A stretch of 64,000 nucleotides of DNA from Lyophyllum atratum (GCA_014905825.1 JACGCN010000049.1:186001-250000), one strand, 5' to 3'; positions 12,486 to 23,452 are shown, counted from the first letter of the stretch. Notes: generated from the sequence alone by a model not told the origin. Numbers and translations are program-made.

Positions 12486-14002
12486 CTACAAACCTTTCTC
12501 GTCCTCCGTGTCGACCTCACCGTTGCCAGCGCCCGCAGTAAAGAACCCCTTCTCCGTGCTCATCATGCCCATAAGCGCATCCGCAAACCTATACTGTTTC
12601 CAGACCAGATACACCGTCTGCCGATCGTCCTCACCAAGCGGCACGCGGCGATCGAGCTCAAACCCGTGCCATGCATATATCGCCTGTGCCAGGACGCCGC
12701 CAACCACCATCAGCCCCGCAGTGGGAAACATATACCAGAAAACCACAACGCTCATGACAAAGATGCTAACCAGCTCCGACGCGACGTCTGCGAAAAATGC
12801 GAAACGGCGGATTCCTTTCGGGGATGCGGTAAAGCCGGGACCAAAAATGACGGTTTCGAGGTGGGCAGTGAAGAGCAGGATGGCTCCGCCGGCGAGCATG
12901 CACCAAGGGAGAAAGAGGATGACTCGGAGGAGAGTGGGGACTATGTTGCGGTAGGAGAAATGTGAAAGCGTTGAGCTGAGAATGTCGTTTGCGAGAGCGA
13001 GGTCGTCGAAGGACGGTGTCTTATGTGCAAATGGGAGTACAGAGAAGAGATCCCGGGCAGTTTCGGCGGAGGCTTTGTCGTTCGGACTGACAGAAGATAC
13101 AGGAATCGGCTATAAGGAAGAGCAGTTCAGCATGGTACCGAACGTTCTACATCAAAAGCAAACCTTTTGTGTGGCGTCTAATGCGGGCGGACCGTTTTCG
13201 GCGACGGCGGAGGCGGTTGAGGACCGAGGGCCCGGCAGAGGGTCGAAGAAGGGCTGTAATACGGAACCGGTAGGTCAGCATCCGAGAAAGGCGTGGACAT
13301 AGTGTGTAGCCAACATATTCTGCAAGCTGCGCGTCAGGAGTTTCGCCTGGGATGTCAAGAGGTCGATTCGGCTGGCTATAGATGCTCTCCCGTCACGATC
13401 CCACATTAGCTCGGACCGGAATGAGGACGAGAAGGAAAGCATCTCACTCCTGCGCGGAGACGAGAATCATGCGCGTTGAGCAGACTATCCTTTGAGTTGT
13501 CATAGATACTGAGCTCGTCCAGCGAAGGTGAAGGGGTCGGCGCCGCTTTGAGCGCGTCACCAACTGAGAGCTGCAAAGGGGAACGAGGGCGTCAAGGGAC
13601 GCATCGGTGCCGAGGATCCAAGGAGCTGGTAACATCTTGGGCTCATACCTTGGCCTCAGTCTGTGTGACCTTCAGGAATCCTTGCGTATCGAGTCCTGCT
13701 CCATGTGGGCCGAGATACACCGGCGCTCCATGGATGTGTGGGTCGAGGTCTTTAGCGAGCAGTCGTTGCTGGATTCCCGGAAAAAGTTCAACGTCTTCAT
13801 CGATGGGCGTCGTGAGCGCCGAACCGAAGGGCGATTCATCGGTGCGATCTGAGTCGACGCGTTCAATAACGGTGCCGGTGTTTTCGGCGGCCTATGTTTT
13901 CATGCGGCATGTGAGCGTTTACAAGGGGTACCGGCACATAATTCGCGTGATGAATGATAAGCATACCAGAGGAACGAAGTCGCAGGTAAGTGGTGCCGAC
14001 AT
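12486..14002 (-). CDS. uncharacterised multi-pass membrane protein
   Basis: I do not recognise the family. Spliced exons give a hydrophilic N-terminal half of about 190 residues, with runs such as SPFGSALTTPIDEDVELFPG and IYLGPHGAG-like glycine-rich pieces. The C-terminal half of about 190 residues has at least three membrane helices: NIVPTLLRVILFLPWCMLAG, VASELVSIFVMSVVVFWYMF and TAGLMVVGGVLAQAIYAW. The C-terminus is hydrophilic and acidic, ending EVDTEDEKGL. Introns: about 13892-13958, 13562-13639, a third near 13380-13458, one of 61 bases ending at 13253 and one near 13104-13156. Start is uncertain. ATG 14002 is in frame; another in-frame ATG lies at 14053. The hydrophobic C-terminal half resembles fungal membrane proteins of unknown role; I cannot assign a reaction. 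Confidence 0.65.
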
Positions 14003-14605
14003 AGCGGCCCTCAACGTCGTTGTTCCAGTCCAGGAGAAATGAAGCACGCGCATATATAGTGCCGGGGTTTGAATCGAGTCGGGAATGTCCGATGTCCCCC
14101 CCCAAGCCAGGCCTGTGCATACAAGGCCTGTGTATTGTTCTCATCTCGCGCGAAGTACTTACCTACGTTGTTCTCCCTCTGACAAGCCTCATTCGAATCG
14201 CTGGTATATTTCTTGCTCCCTTCCCCTCGCGTGGAGCAAAATGTTTGAGTATGCTATGGGAAGATGCAGAGAGAGAAACCAGTGCCAACGGGGTAGGAGC
14301 GGGAGTTGGTGGATCAGTGACAGTCTTTCTAACGGCACATAAATGCAACGAAAGTGAGCATCTATCTCACGAGGAGGCCACATGCTCAATTTAGTGGTTA
14401 CCTGAAAACAGAGCTTCATTTTCTCCGAGATGCATCCGATGTGTGAATGTTCTCCCTTCTCAATTTACTTGAGCTTCTTCCTTGTCTGGTGATGCGGTCA
14501 TGCTTCCGCTTCTATATCTTTTTCGGCCCGCCCAGCTTCGCTTACGGGACATCGAGCGCATACATAACGGCTTTCCGTTGGGGGTGATGACGCAAAGACG
14601 CAAAT
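14003..14605. other. divergent intergenic region
   Basis: Shared 5' region between the minus-strand membrane protein and the plus-strand GH35 gene. It holds both promoters. A TATA-like run at 14052-14058 lies just before the membrane-protein start. No further gene is seen. Confidence 0.5.
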
Positions 14606-17600
14606 ATGCGATCTTTCTTCGCGCTTTTCAGCTCTGCTTCAATATTTGTGCTACTGGCCGCAGCAGCCTCCCAGTGGCCTGTCCATCAAAATGGTTTCAC
14701 GGACGCGGTGCAATGGGATCACTATTCGTTATCCGTGAATGGTCAGCGCACGTTTGTGTGGTCTGGGGAGTTCCATTACTGTAAGATGCGCTCGTTTCTC
14801 TACCTCCTAAGTGTCAAATCTGAGCTTCTGGCGTGTAGGGCGGATTCCAGTACCAGAAGTCTGGCGCGACCGTACGTGATTACATTTCTACACATTACGG
14901 TGTGTCTTAGACCGGTGATAGTTTTGGAGAAAATCAAAGCAGCGGGCTTCAACACAGTCTCCGTGTACTCGTCAGTCTCACGTTTTTGAATCTTCGGCGT
15001 ATTTGCATGTTAATATGATGGGTAGTCACTGGGCTTTCCATGCCCCGAACAACTCCACCGTCGACTTCGAAACTGGTGCTCGCGATATCGCCAAGATATT
15101 TGAACTGGCCAACGAAGTCGGGTTATTCGTGACGCTTCGAGGAGGACCCTACGTCAAGTGAGTTAGCGTTCTATCATTCATGCCCTATCCCTTCGGAAGG
15201 CCAACTAACGAGACACCGCGAAACAGTGCAGAAACCACTGCGGGAGGTTTCGCGCTGTGGACGACCACTGGTGCTTACGGCGGGCTGCGCAACAACGACC
15301 CGCGATATACGGCTGCATGGGAGCCATTCATGACCGCTCTGAACCAGATTGCTGCGAAGTATCAGCTCACGAAAGGCGGTACTATTGTCAGTTTTGTCAT
15401 CACTTTCTTTCCATGTGGAATTAAACCCGAATCTGACTTTGTGAATACACGGCTACTTTTTGCAGTTGCTGCAACAAATCGAAAACGAGATTTGCTGCCA
15501 AAGGAACGGGAATGGCAGTTTAAACACGCCACTAGTCGATTATATGGTGGTAAGCAAGAGGACATTTCCTAGTTATCTACGGTAACCTGAACTCTCTATT
15601 TCCTACTAGGCTTTGGAAAGTAACACGCGAGAGAATAACGTGATCATGGTAAGTCTTCGCTGGCTTCGTTCAGCCGTCCTAGTCGCTAAATGGGGTCGCG
15701 TTAGCCCATCATAACCAATGCGCCTAACATGAACTGTATGTTGTCTCCTTCAAGGAACGTCTAGTCGCCCTGAAGAGCCCCCGTCATGTAGCGAAATCGT
15801 GGTCAACAGACTACCTCCCCGGCCCCGGTCAACAAGACCTTTACGGTGAGCAGCGAATCATTCCTTCACGTCACTGGTACACGCTGAAATGTATGAATAG
15901 GTGTAGACTCGTATCCCGCGTGCTGGTATGTTTCCTATTCATCTTCTTGATCGAGAAATCCGCCGATGGCGCCCTCTCCAACAGGTCATGCAATCTTGCC
16001 GAATGCGGGCTGAAAGATATCACCTTCAACGTTGTCAACTATCACGACCACTTCAACCAAGTGTCTCCGACTCAGCCGTCGTTTATCCCCGAGTTCCAAG
16101 GTGGCTCGTATAACCCTTGGTAAGGGCATCATCCCTGCACATATTTTAAGGCGAATATTGACCTGGACTTGCAACGAAACAGGGGAGGACCACAAGGCGG
16201 TTGCCCTGCAAACCTTGGGCCCGAATTTGTGAATGTGTTCTATCGGCATTTGGCTGCGGAAAGAATCACAATGGCCAGCTTATATAGTAAGTCGCGAAGT
16301 GGCAACACACCTCGCTATCTGATGAAGCTATTTCCAGTGCTTTATGGAGGGACGAACTGGGGTGGGCTCGGTACGTGAACAACCGCATGATTATATTCCT
16401 TCCGGTCTTCCTGATACGACAGCGACAGCTACAAACCTCGTCGGGACAAGTTACGACTACTCTGCACCGATCCAAGAATCGAGGCAAATCTCGGACAAGT
16501 ACTACGAAACTAAATTACTCGGATTCTTCTTCCGTGCCGCGCAAGACCTGACCATGACCGACCGAATCGGATTCTCGACATCATACACTACCGTACCCAC
16601 CGTAGGTGCGACCGAACTTCGAAACCCAGAGACGCAGGCTGGCTTCTATATAACGAGACACAACATCAGCGCATCGCAGGAAACCACAGACTTCAAAGTA
16701 AACGTCGCCACATCTATAGGCAACATCACCATTCCCCAATTCGCTGCTCCCATCCGGTTGAGCGGTCGTCAGAGCAAAGTCGTAGTAACAGATTTCAGGT
16801 TCGGCGAGAATTCTCTCGTGTATTCGACTGCCGAGGTTCTCTCCCACTCTATCATTGATGGGAAGAGCGTGCTAGCTCTTTGGCTTCCTACTGGAGAGTC
16901 TGGGGAGTTTGCGGTCAAGGGCGGATCGGCCAGGCGCCAGGTCGTCTCAGGGACCGGGGGAGCATTCCATCAGGTTGGGGAGGATCTCATCATTTCGTAC
17001 GAGCAACAGACGACGCAGGGTGTCCTTCAGTTTGATGACTTCCGCATCCTCCTACTTCCGCAAACTATTGCCTATAGGTTTTGGGCCCCAACTCTCACCA
17101 ATGATCCGATTGTGACTCCAGACCACGTCGTTTTCGCCACTGGCCCATACCTTATTCGCTCCCTCACATTCTCCGACTCGACTGCGGTCGTGACGGGTGA
17201 TCTCGATGGATCCACCTTCCTCGAAATATTCGCCCCTGCGAAAGTCACCAAGATCCGATGGAACGGAAAGGCGGTTAAGACCCAAAAGACGTCTTACGGA
17301 AGTCTCAAAGCTACCTTGGCCAAGCCAGGGCTCGATGCGGCGACCTTGCAGAAGTCGCTCACATTAACCAATTGGAAATACAGTGATGCACTGCCTGAGC
17401 GCCAGGCGACGTACGATGATTCGAGATGGGTCGTGGCAGACCACATGAGCACTCCCAACCCTACCAAACCACAGACCTTACCCGTCCTGTACGCCGACGA
17501 CTACGGCTTTCACACAGGCGTCCAGCTTTTCCGTGGTCGCTTTACGGGCAGCGCTTCCGCTGCGAAGCTTAACGTGCAAGGAGGTACGGCCTTCGGCTGG

Positions 17601-18460
17601 TCAGCTTGGTTGAACGGGGATTATATTGGAAGCTTCCCGGGAAGCATCAACGCCGTCTCCGGTAGCCTGACGCTTTCTTTCGCCAATGCTACCTTGTCTT
17701 CTTCTGGAGAAAATGTGCTCACCGTTGTCATGGATCACTCTGGGCACGATCAGCGTGCGGATGCGCTGTTCCCGCGCGGTATCTTGGGTGCATCACTGGT
17801 GTCTGACACAAACATAACCTTCTCGAAATGGACTTTAGCAGGCAATGCAGGCGGGGAAAGCAATATCGATCCCGTGAGAGGAGTGATAGCAGAGGGTGGG
17901 CTCCACGCTGAGCGCCTCGGTTGGCATCTTCCCGGGTTCGATGATTCGAAATGGGCTTCACGGTCGCCATCAGATGGTGTTGGGAATGGGACGATTGGCT
18001 TCTTCCGCACGATATCAGACATTGAGCTGCCAGAGGGCTATGACGCATCATTAGAGATAATACTGACTGCGCCGGTGGGCAGTCTGCTGAGAGCGCAGTT
18101 ATATGTGAATGGGTACGTCTGGTAATTGTCGCGGAGGTCTACATCAACTGAACCTATCGCTATAGATATCAGTATGGAAAATTCGTCCCGCAAATTGGAC
18201 ATCAAATCGCATTTCCCATACCACCAGGGATTTTGAATGTCCGCGGGTCGAACGTGATTGGATTCAGTCTTTGGTCACAGAGCGCTGGAGGTGCAAAGGT
18301 GGATGTGAAATGGAACGTTCTGGGCGTGTATGCGAGTTCATGGGACCCTGGGTTTGATGCGAAGTATCTGCAGCCTGGATGGATGTTGGAATCTCGCCCG
18401 GATTCGTTGATCAGGCATGACGACATGCTGACTTATCATAGAAGTTTTCTTATTCAGTAA
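14606..18460 (+). CDS. secreted GH35 beta-galactosidase, 3' end altered by an LTR insertion
   Basis: Hydrolyses terminal beta-galactosyl residues of plant cell-wall side chains outside the cell. ATG 14606 begins a signal peptide ([20 protein letters not shown]). The catalytic barrel shows [26 protein letters not shown], the acid/base Glu in QQIENEI (about 15480) and the nucleophile Glu in [13 protein letters not shown] (about 16090), followed by LYGGTNWGG. Downstream are the beta-rich domains typical of ~1,000-residue fungal enzymes, in one long exon of about 1.7 kb (ending near 18113), then a last exon from 18167. At 18379-18383 a retroelement has inserted. The frame runs from GW into the 5' LTR for 25 codons and stops at 18458-18460. 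The undisturbed end would be eight residues, TDERLQYV, then TGA at 19327-19329. The catalytic core is intact, so activity may survive. Confidence 0.93.
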
Positions 18461-18601
18461 AATTTACTTACAATTTTCTACATTAATAATACAGACATAG
18501 CTAGGTATATAAACGGAAATACACTGGCCAATCTCCTTACGAGATTGTCCACCCTCGGCTTAACCGCCCCTGTGCTCGCTATCAAGCCCGAAATCCCAAT
18601 A
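18384..18601 (+). repeat. left LTR
   Basis: 218 bp, same sequence as 19081-19298 except the penultimate base. It contains a TATATAAA box near 18512-18519, and its first 77 bases are read as GH35 codons and stop. The left LTR could also supply the GH35 poly(A) signal (AATAAT near 18485). Confidence 0.92.
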
Positions 18602-18663
18602 CAATCTCGTATAGCCTGCACACACCCTCTGCTCTCTAGTCGCCCTCTACATCTCTATCCGCG

Positions 18664-18867
18664 ATGACCGACCAAAAACTCACCGATATGGCAATGGTCG
18701 GTAAATATTCGCCAAACGTCACCTGTTACACTTGTGGGAAAAAGGGGCATTTAGCCCGAAATTGCCGAGACGCGAAGAAGGACAGGACAGGGAAGGATGA
18801 TGACGCAAAGAAGACTGACGCGCCCGACAACGCGCACATCGCGACCGACGACGATTATGCTTTCTGA
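18664..18867 (+). CDS. gag-like CCHC zinc-knuckle mini-ORF of the retroelement
   Basis: Sixty-seven codons from ATG 18664 to TGA 18865-18867. It shows a perfect retroviral-type knuckle CYTCGKKGHLARNC (C-x2-C-x4-H-x4-C), then a Lys/Asp-rich tail DAKKDRTGKDDDAKK and an acidic end TDDDYAF. In complete Copia elements this motif lies in the C-terminal nucleocapsid part of Gag, so this is either a Gag remnant or a minimal RNA-binding protein kept by a non-autonomous element. No frame continues into protease or polymerase. Confidence 0.8.
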   Translation: MTDQKLTDMAMVGKYSPNVTCYTCGKKGHLARNCRDAKKDRTGKDDDAKKTDAPDNAHIATDDDYAF

Positions 18868-18893
18868 TCCCGAGATCACTTCTCGATGACGTA

Positions 18894-19006
18894 TCCCGAG
18901 GCCAGGGAGAGCCTTGATGATGGAAGTTGATGGTTTCCAGAGCCAGGGAGAGCTTTGACGACGTGCAAAGATAGAGATTCCGGGGCCACAGAGAGCCTTG
19001 AAGACA
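18894..19006 (+). repeat. three imperfect 29-bp repeats inside the retroelement
   Basis: Units start at 18894, 18935 and 18978 (spacing 41 and 43). Each follows the pattern TYCMGRGGCCAGGGAGAGC-like core then TTGANGAYG. A weaker fourth unit may precede at about 18868. The purine core resembles the polypurine tract at 19071-19080. Function unknown. Confidence 0.7.
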
Positions 19007-19070
19007 AACTCGAATTTTTAGATATATTTTCTTTTTATTTTCTAACTCTTACTATAGTGTCATGCCAGAT

Positions 19071-19080
19071 CAAGGGAGAG
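19071..19080 (+). promoter_or_regulatory. polypurine tract for plus-strand DNA priming
   Basis: CAAGGGAGAG immediately before the right LTR, the normal position of a retroelement polypurine tract. Confidence 0.65.
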
Positions 19081-19298
19081 TGTTGGAATCTCGCCCGGAT
19101 TCGTTGATCAGGCATGACGACATGCTGACTTATCATAGAAGTTTTCTTATTCAGTAAAATTTACTTACAATTTTCTACATTAATAATACAGACATAGCTA
19201 GGTATATAAACGGAAATACACTGGCCAATCTCCTTACGAGATTGTCCACCCTCGGCTTAACCGCCCCTGTGCTCGCTATCAAGCCCGAAATCCCAACA
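19081..19298 (+). repeat. right LTR
   Basis: 218 bp, begins TGTTGGAATC directly after the purine tract and ends CCCAACA. It is followed by the second ATGGA copy and then by the displaced last codons of the GH35 gene. Confidence 0.92.
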
Positions 19299-19303
19299 AT
19301 GGA

Positions 19304-19329
19304 CTGATGAGCGCCTCCAGTATGTCTGA
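19304..19329 (+). pseudogene. displaced native 3' end of the GH35 gene
   Basis: Reading across the empty site (one ATGGA copy kept) gives GW followed by TDERLQYV and TGA at 19327-19329, which continues the GH35 frame exactly. These codons are now cut off from the gene by the element. Confidence 0.85.
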
Positions 19330-19630
19330 AAGGATGCATTCATGTACCTAGCCCATCTCCAGATTTGGCGACTTGAATTTCAGGCGTTGGAGACTTGGAA
19401 ATCTACCTGCTTCTGTTGCAAGCATGCCTGGAGACTGGCCCGTCGGTGGGTATGGAGATCTTGTCGCAATAGTGAAGCAACGAAGTTTGCAGGATGAATC
19501 ATAACATCGCTCGTTGGTAGATGCCGGTGGGGATCGCATGTTAACAGGTCTCAGATTTGTTGCGCCTGCTATGAGATGTCTTAAAGTGAGAGATTGCATG
19601 TCCGGGATGGCTAGGCAAAGATGCATTCGT

Positions 19631-19700
19631 GTTGTGGAGTTGAGGCCAGACTTTCTGACTGAAAGCCGCAAGAACGACTCTATCCGTTAGACTACGTCGC
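19631..19700 (-). other. tRNA-like head, possible SINE or tRNA relic
   Basis: On the minus strand the sequence starts GCGACGTAGTCTAACGGATA, which fits an acceptor arm plus a pol III A-box (TAGTCTAACGG). About 30 bases on, GGCCTCAACTCC is a weak B-box. The acceptor stem does not close and the anticodon arm is not convincing, so it is not a working tRNA. It lies in the gap between the GH35 gene and the F-box gene. Confidence 0.3.
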
Positions 19701-19847
19701 GCAAGTTTACGGTCTCTACACTTTGTCCCAGGTCTTATATACTCTAGGCCGAAAATAGTGAGATATTTGTGAATGACAAAAATACATGAATTTTGGAGGG
19801 CAAGAGCATCAGGAGGTAGAATATCGAAGTGACGACTCGGAATGTAC

Positions 19848-21576
19848 TCAAAAATATTCAACAACATCGATAGTGTCGTCGCTGCGTGCGCCGATATTCC
19901 GAATCAAATTGCTTTCTTCAAATAGACCACAGACCCGATCCCACGCACGGTTCGTTGCCGAATCAAACCCGCCACCTGCAACGGATCTCAGGTTTGGAAA
20001 CATGACCACCAGGCATCGAAAGACGGCAACCGGATTCTCAATCGGGCAAAGTTGAAAGAAGTCAATCGAGGTAATCAAAGTGTTGCATATCCCGGGCTGC
20101 AGGAGTTCCAGGCTGAATGGTATGGCACTCACGGCAAGTGAAAGATCTGTGAGTTGAGGACAGTTCTTGACCAACGGGATCAAGCCTGCCAATGTCACGT
20201 TAGGGAAAGAGCTATGGAAGTGAAAGGTGATTGCCTCGAGATGCGGCCATGATGTGGCTGCAGCCGCAAACCAGTCATCATCGAGATGATAAGTATATAG
20301 CCATGAGATGCCAAGAGTTCGGAGTGCTTTAAGTGAGAAAAGAGCCTCGAAAGCATTGCAAATTTTTTGAGTGTTGAGGGCTACGCCTCCCGAGTCCGAT
20401 ACCGGGCCATGGATTCTTAGAGTCGTTAACGACGATGCCCAGTCGGCGGGGTGATGGATGAATGATTGAGTGAACCTCGTTAGAGAGGAATGCAGATGCT
20501 CTCCCGTTTCCTGCACGATCACAGTGAGGACTTCTAAGGGGCATTGCAATGTCTCTGTAATCTCCGCCGCCGTGTCCAGACTATGGGCTTCGAACTCGAA
20601 GCAGCGGAGCATTCGAAACCGCCCACCTAGCGCGGCAAAAAAATCACGGACCACAGGACTGGTAGCATCTGATGGAATGGTGATTTTCCGGCAAGACCGA
20701 AGGCTGGTAAGGCTCCCAATGAGGTGAATCAAATCGGGGGTCATCGCTGGGAGACGACCTAGAAGGGAGATGGATCGGAGGTCCTTAAGAGCCGCAATGA
20801 GGCTTTGAAATGCGAGGCTGAACGCAGGTGGAAGGTGCCTCGCCAAAGGTGGCCCTCTGAGATTAACTTCAAGGACATGAAGCCCAGGACAAAGGCGCGC
20901 TATAGACAAAAAAAGTGCCGGTAGGTGATCCACCACCACTGCTTCATTGGAGACGCGAATATAGATCGCTGTGACGGAGGGTCCAAGGAGGACAGGAAAG
21001 AACGGCACAGATTTCAGCATCGGCCCCGACAAGTCCAAGGATTCGAAACTCAATGCACGGAGGTTTTCAAGGAGTGCGTGGATCGGACGATAGGAGCTGA
21101 GGTATACCAGGATCGATTTATGCGTGGCTGGAGAACGGTGTATTGGTAGATGTCGATTGTAGTACCCAAGGCGGCGAATCTTAGGCGCGTAAAAATCGAA
21201 TCTTTGCCAGTCACCTGCCTCCAACGGCCTGATGAATCTCTAGAAAGCATGATCCCACTCAGAAATGGATTATTCGCCATAAACCGTTTCAAAGACATAC
21301 CAGAACCCTGATTCCGTCACAGAGCTCCCACTTCCATAGATCATGCGGCATCACCTGTATCAGCGGAGCGAGCCAGTATTGGTCTCGCCATAATGCATCG
21401 AGAGCACACGCTGGAATGTGGAACCGTCAGCTCAGGCAGAGCGTGAAAAGGACGATCGGATGACCTGTGAAAGCGGTACACGTCCTGGCCAGCCTTGCTA
21501 GGGTTGCGGGATGCTCGGGAAGCAGGAATTCGAACACGGCACGTTGAATCTCCGTGATCTGGAGACAGGCCTGCAT
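19848..21576 (-). CDS. F-box-like / leucine-rich protein of agaricomycete type
   Basis: Probable substrate adaptor of an SCF ubiquitin ligase. ATG 21576-21574 starts MQACLQITEIQRAVFEFLL, then LARLARTCTAFT, giving the helical F-box-like pattern at residues 5-40. Introns at about 21434-21487 and 21244-21301 join ALDALWRDQYWLAPLIQ and IRFIRPLEAGDW to a long last exon. The rest, about 460 residues, consists of irregular leucine-rich strands such as ITFHFHSSFPNVTLAGLIPL and CPQLTDLSLAVSAI, ending DDTIDVVEYF. Large, fast-evolving families of such genes are common in agaricomycetes, and individual targets are unknown. No defect seen. Confidence 0.8.
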
Positions 21577-21690
21577 TTTGAGTGTTAGTTATCAAGAGCC
21601 TTGGAAGGTGAATGTAGGGCAAAAGCCAGTGAGTGAAAGATGAGACCAGGAAGTGGACGCAGCGTTATCGATCCTTACGTAGTAGGGGCG

Positions 21691-22200
21691 TCACGCAATC
21701 AATGATAGGCGCGCATCGAGCGCTAAGAGAAGAAGGTCGATTTCGAAAAGCTTCAGCAGCATCTGAAGATTGGGCACTTCCATCGAGCTCACGATATTTG
21801 CACACGGTAGAATTACGAAGAGCCATAGCGTCGCCGGGGATTGATCAAGGACCAAATTACTAAGATGCACCACATTTAGGTGATGCGCGAGAAGGCATGA
21901 TGTCGCAGAATGTTCCGTCAACTCCCATTGACGGAAGGGATCTGACCCAAGCCCTAGAGGCCGAGACGAGCTACGAGGGAGGGTGGGAGCCCAACTCGTA
22001 CGCCCGGCGAAGGGAATGAGACGAGGATACTTCACTCACATCAAGTTGCTGCTGTGCTGAGGGATGTCCGAATCGACCAGGGAGTGGTGGGTGTGTGCAA
22101 AAGGAGCGGAGAGAGCTGCTCTCGACGTCGGACAGCTCCAGAACGTCGTGGTGAGCGGAAGAGAGGAAATTCGGCGTCACCCGACGTTCTCACAAAAGAC
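21691..22200 (-). pseudogene. possible BTB/POZ-domain gene relic
   Basis: On the minus strand a short frame reads NVVHLSNLVLDQSPATLWLF and, further on, VPNLQMLLKLFEIDLLLLAL. This is the order and spacing of the second half of agaricomycete BTB/POZ proteins (VVHLSED..., then LLEVADKYEID.. AL). Upstream, a frame with SGDAEFPLFRS could be the degraded first half, with a GTGAGT donor at about 22043. Frames do not join cleanly and stops intervene, so I read it as a relic upstream of the F-box gene. Confidence 0.35.
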
Positions 22201-23452
22201 ATACATCTAATCCTCCGCTCGTTCCTCGCTACGTAATAGATAACAATGGGTGTTGCGGCGAGAGGCTCCCGGACGCTGCCATACCCAACATATTTTCGGT
22301 CAATTTGTGAGGATCTGAGGACGCAAAATCGTGATTTTTCTGACGAGGTAAGTATGTATGAGGGGAAAATCTGAACAACTTCGCCGCCCTCAAAGTCTTG
22401 AGGATTTGGAGGCCAACTTTCGTGGATTTCGCCGTTGAACGTATACGGGAGCGTCCGGACTCCGGAGGGGCCTTGTTATTAGGCCATACACATACGAAAC
22501 CATGCCTGCGAATCTGCTGGACCTAATCAAGTCCAGATTGGTTCCGAGGAGTTATCTGAGGTTGTTGGGAATCCAAGGCAGGCAGGCCTTGTAGGTTTCA
22601 TCGACCTGAGACAGCGATGCATTCGATCCCTTGATCACAAGTCGTCTGGCAAGAGTGGCATGTCCCACGTTGCAAATTGAAATTGAAATTGAAATTTCAG
22701 CAAGGTTGCATTTGATCACGTGGTTATGAAAGACGCGACGCGACGCGACGCGCCAACGCCAACGCCTGGCTCGAGTCGCAAGCCTGCGTGGAACAGCATC
22801 GTAAATTCCGAGCCATGTACAACGACCACCACCCGGCAGAGCACTATACAAAGATACCTAACATTACCGTATATGATAGTCCATGAAAACCGGAGTAAGG
22901 GTAAAGGGGAGAGACGAGGGTAAAGGGTGATGGATGGGAGGAGGTATATGCAAGGTATATATATGGTGAAGGCCCAAACCCTCCTTTCCTTCTCACTCCG
23001 AAAATACAAGATAATTCCACCACCTACTTCATATGTATGTACGATGATATAAATTCCAGGCACGAGCCATGTACACCCGACAGCTGCAGAGCACTATACA
23101 AGGATTACCATACACATAAAAAAGAAAGAAAAACTCGAAACGGTCGGTCGGGAGGGGGGTGCATGGGTGAGTAAAAGTAAGTGAACAAGTAGTCGATACA
23201 GGAAATTCAAAGGTCGTCAGGACGATGAAGGATGAGGAATGAGGGAGAATGGGTGAGAATAAGAGGGGAGAGACGAGGGTAAATCGTAAAGGTATGGGAG
23301 GGGTGTATATCACAAAGGTATCGTAGATATCGGGGGATGCCAACTTCCTCCTTCGTTCCGCTTCCTAGCCGCAATAATCTTTCCACTCCCACTTCCCCGA
23401 CGCGTCCAGCGCGCCCTTCCTTTTCCTTTCTTTCCCCCACTTCCCCCGCACC
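22201..23452. other. gene-free region with duplicated noncoding blocks
   Basis: No credible gene. A short GACGC tandem run lies at about 22733-22752 and an AATTG AAATTG-type run at 22676-22695. Two blocks are similar: about 22811-22960 and 23066-23310. Both contain GAGCCATGTACA, then GCAGAGCACTATACAA, and later GGGGAGAGACGAGGGTAAA. They are direct repeats about 250-350 bases apart. Confidence 0.5.

Larger units (their letters stand above)
18384..19298 (+). mobile_element. non-autonomous LTR retroelement carrying only a gag zinc knuckle (TRIM/TR-GAG-like, Copia-type ends)
   Basis: A 915-bp element bounded by two direct LTRs of 218 bp. By eye they differ at one base (18600 T versus 19297 C). 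It is flanked by the perfect 5-bp duplication ATGGA at 18379-18383 and 19299-19303. The LTR begins TGTTGGAATC and the right copy ends CCCAACA, as in Ty1/Copia elements. The internal 479 bp hold a 67-codon gag-like ORF, a set of imperfect 29-bp repeats and a purine tract next to the right LTR. No protease, integrase or reverse transcriptase is present, so movement needs enzymes from another element. Near-identical LTRs imply a recent insertion. It sits inside the last exon of the GH35 gene, same strand. Confidence 0.92.

Noticed and set aside
18664..18867. Host CCHC zinc-finger gene
   Set aside because: The ORF lies between near-identical LTRs with a target duplication, so it belongs to the retroelement.
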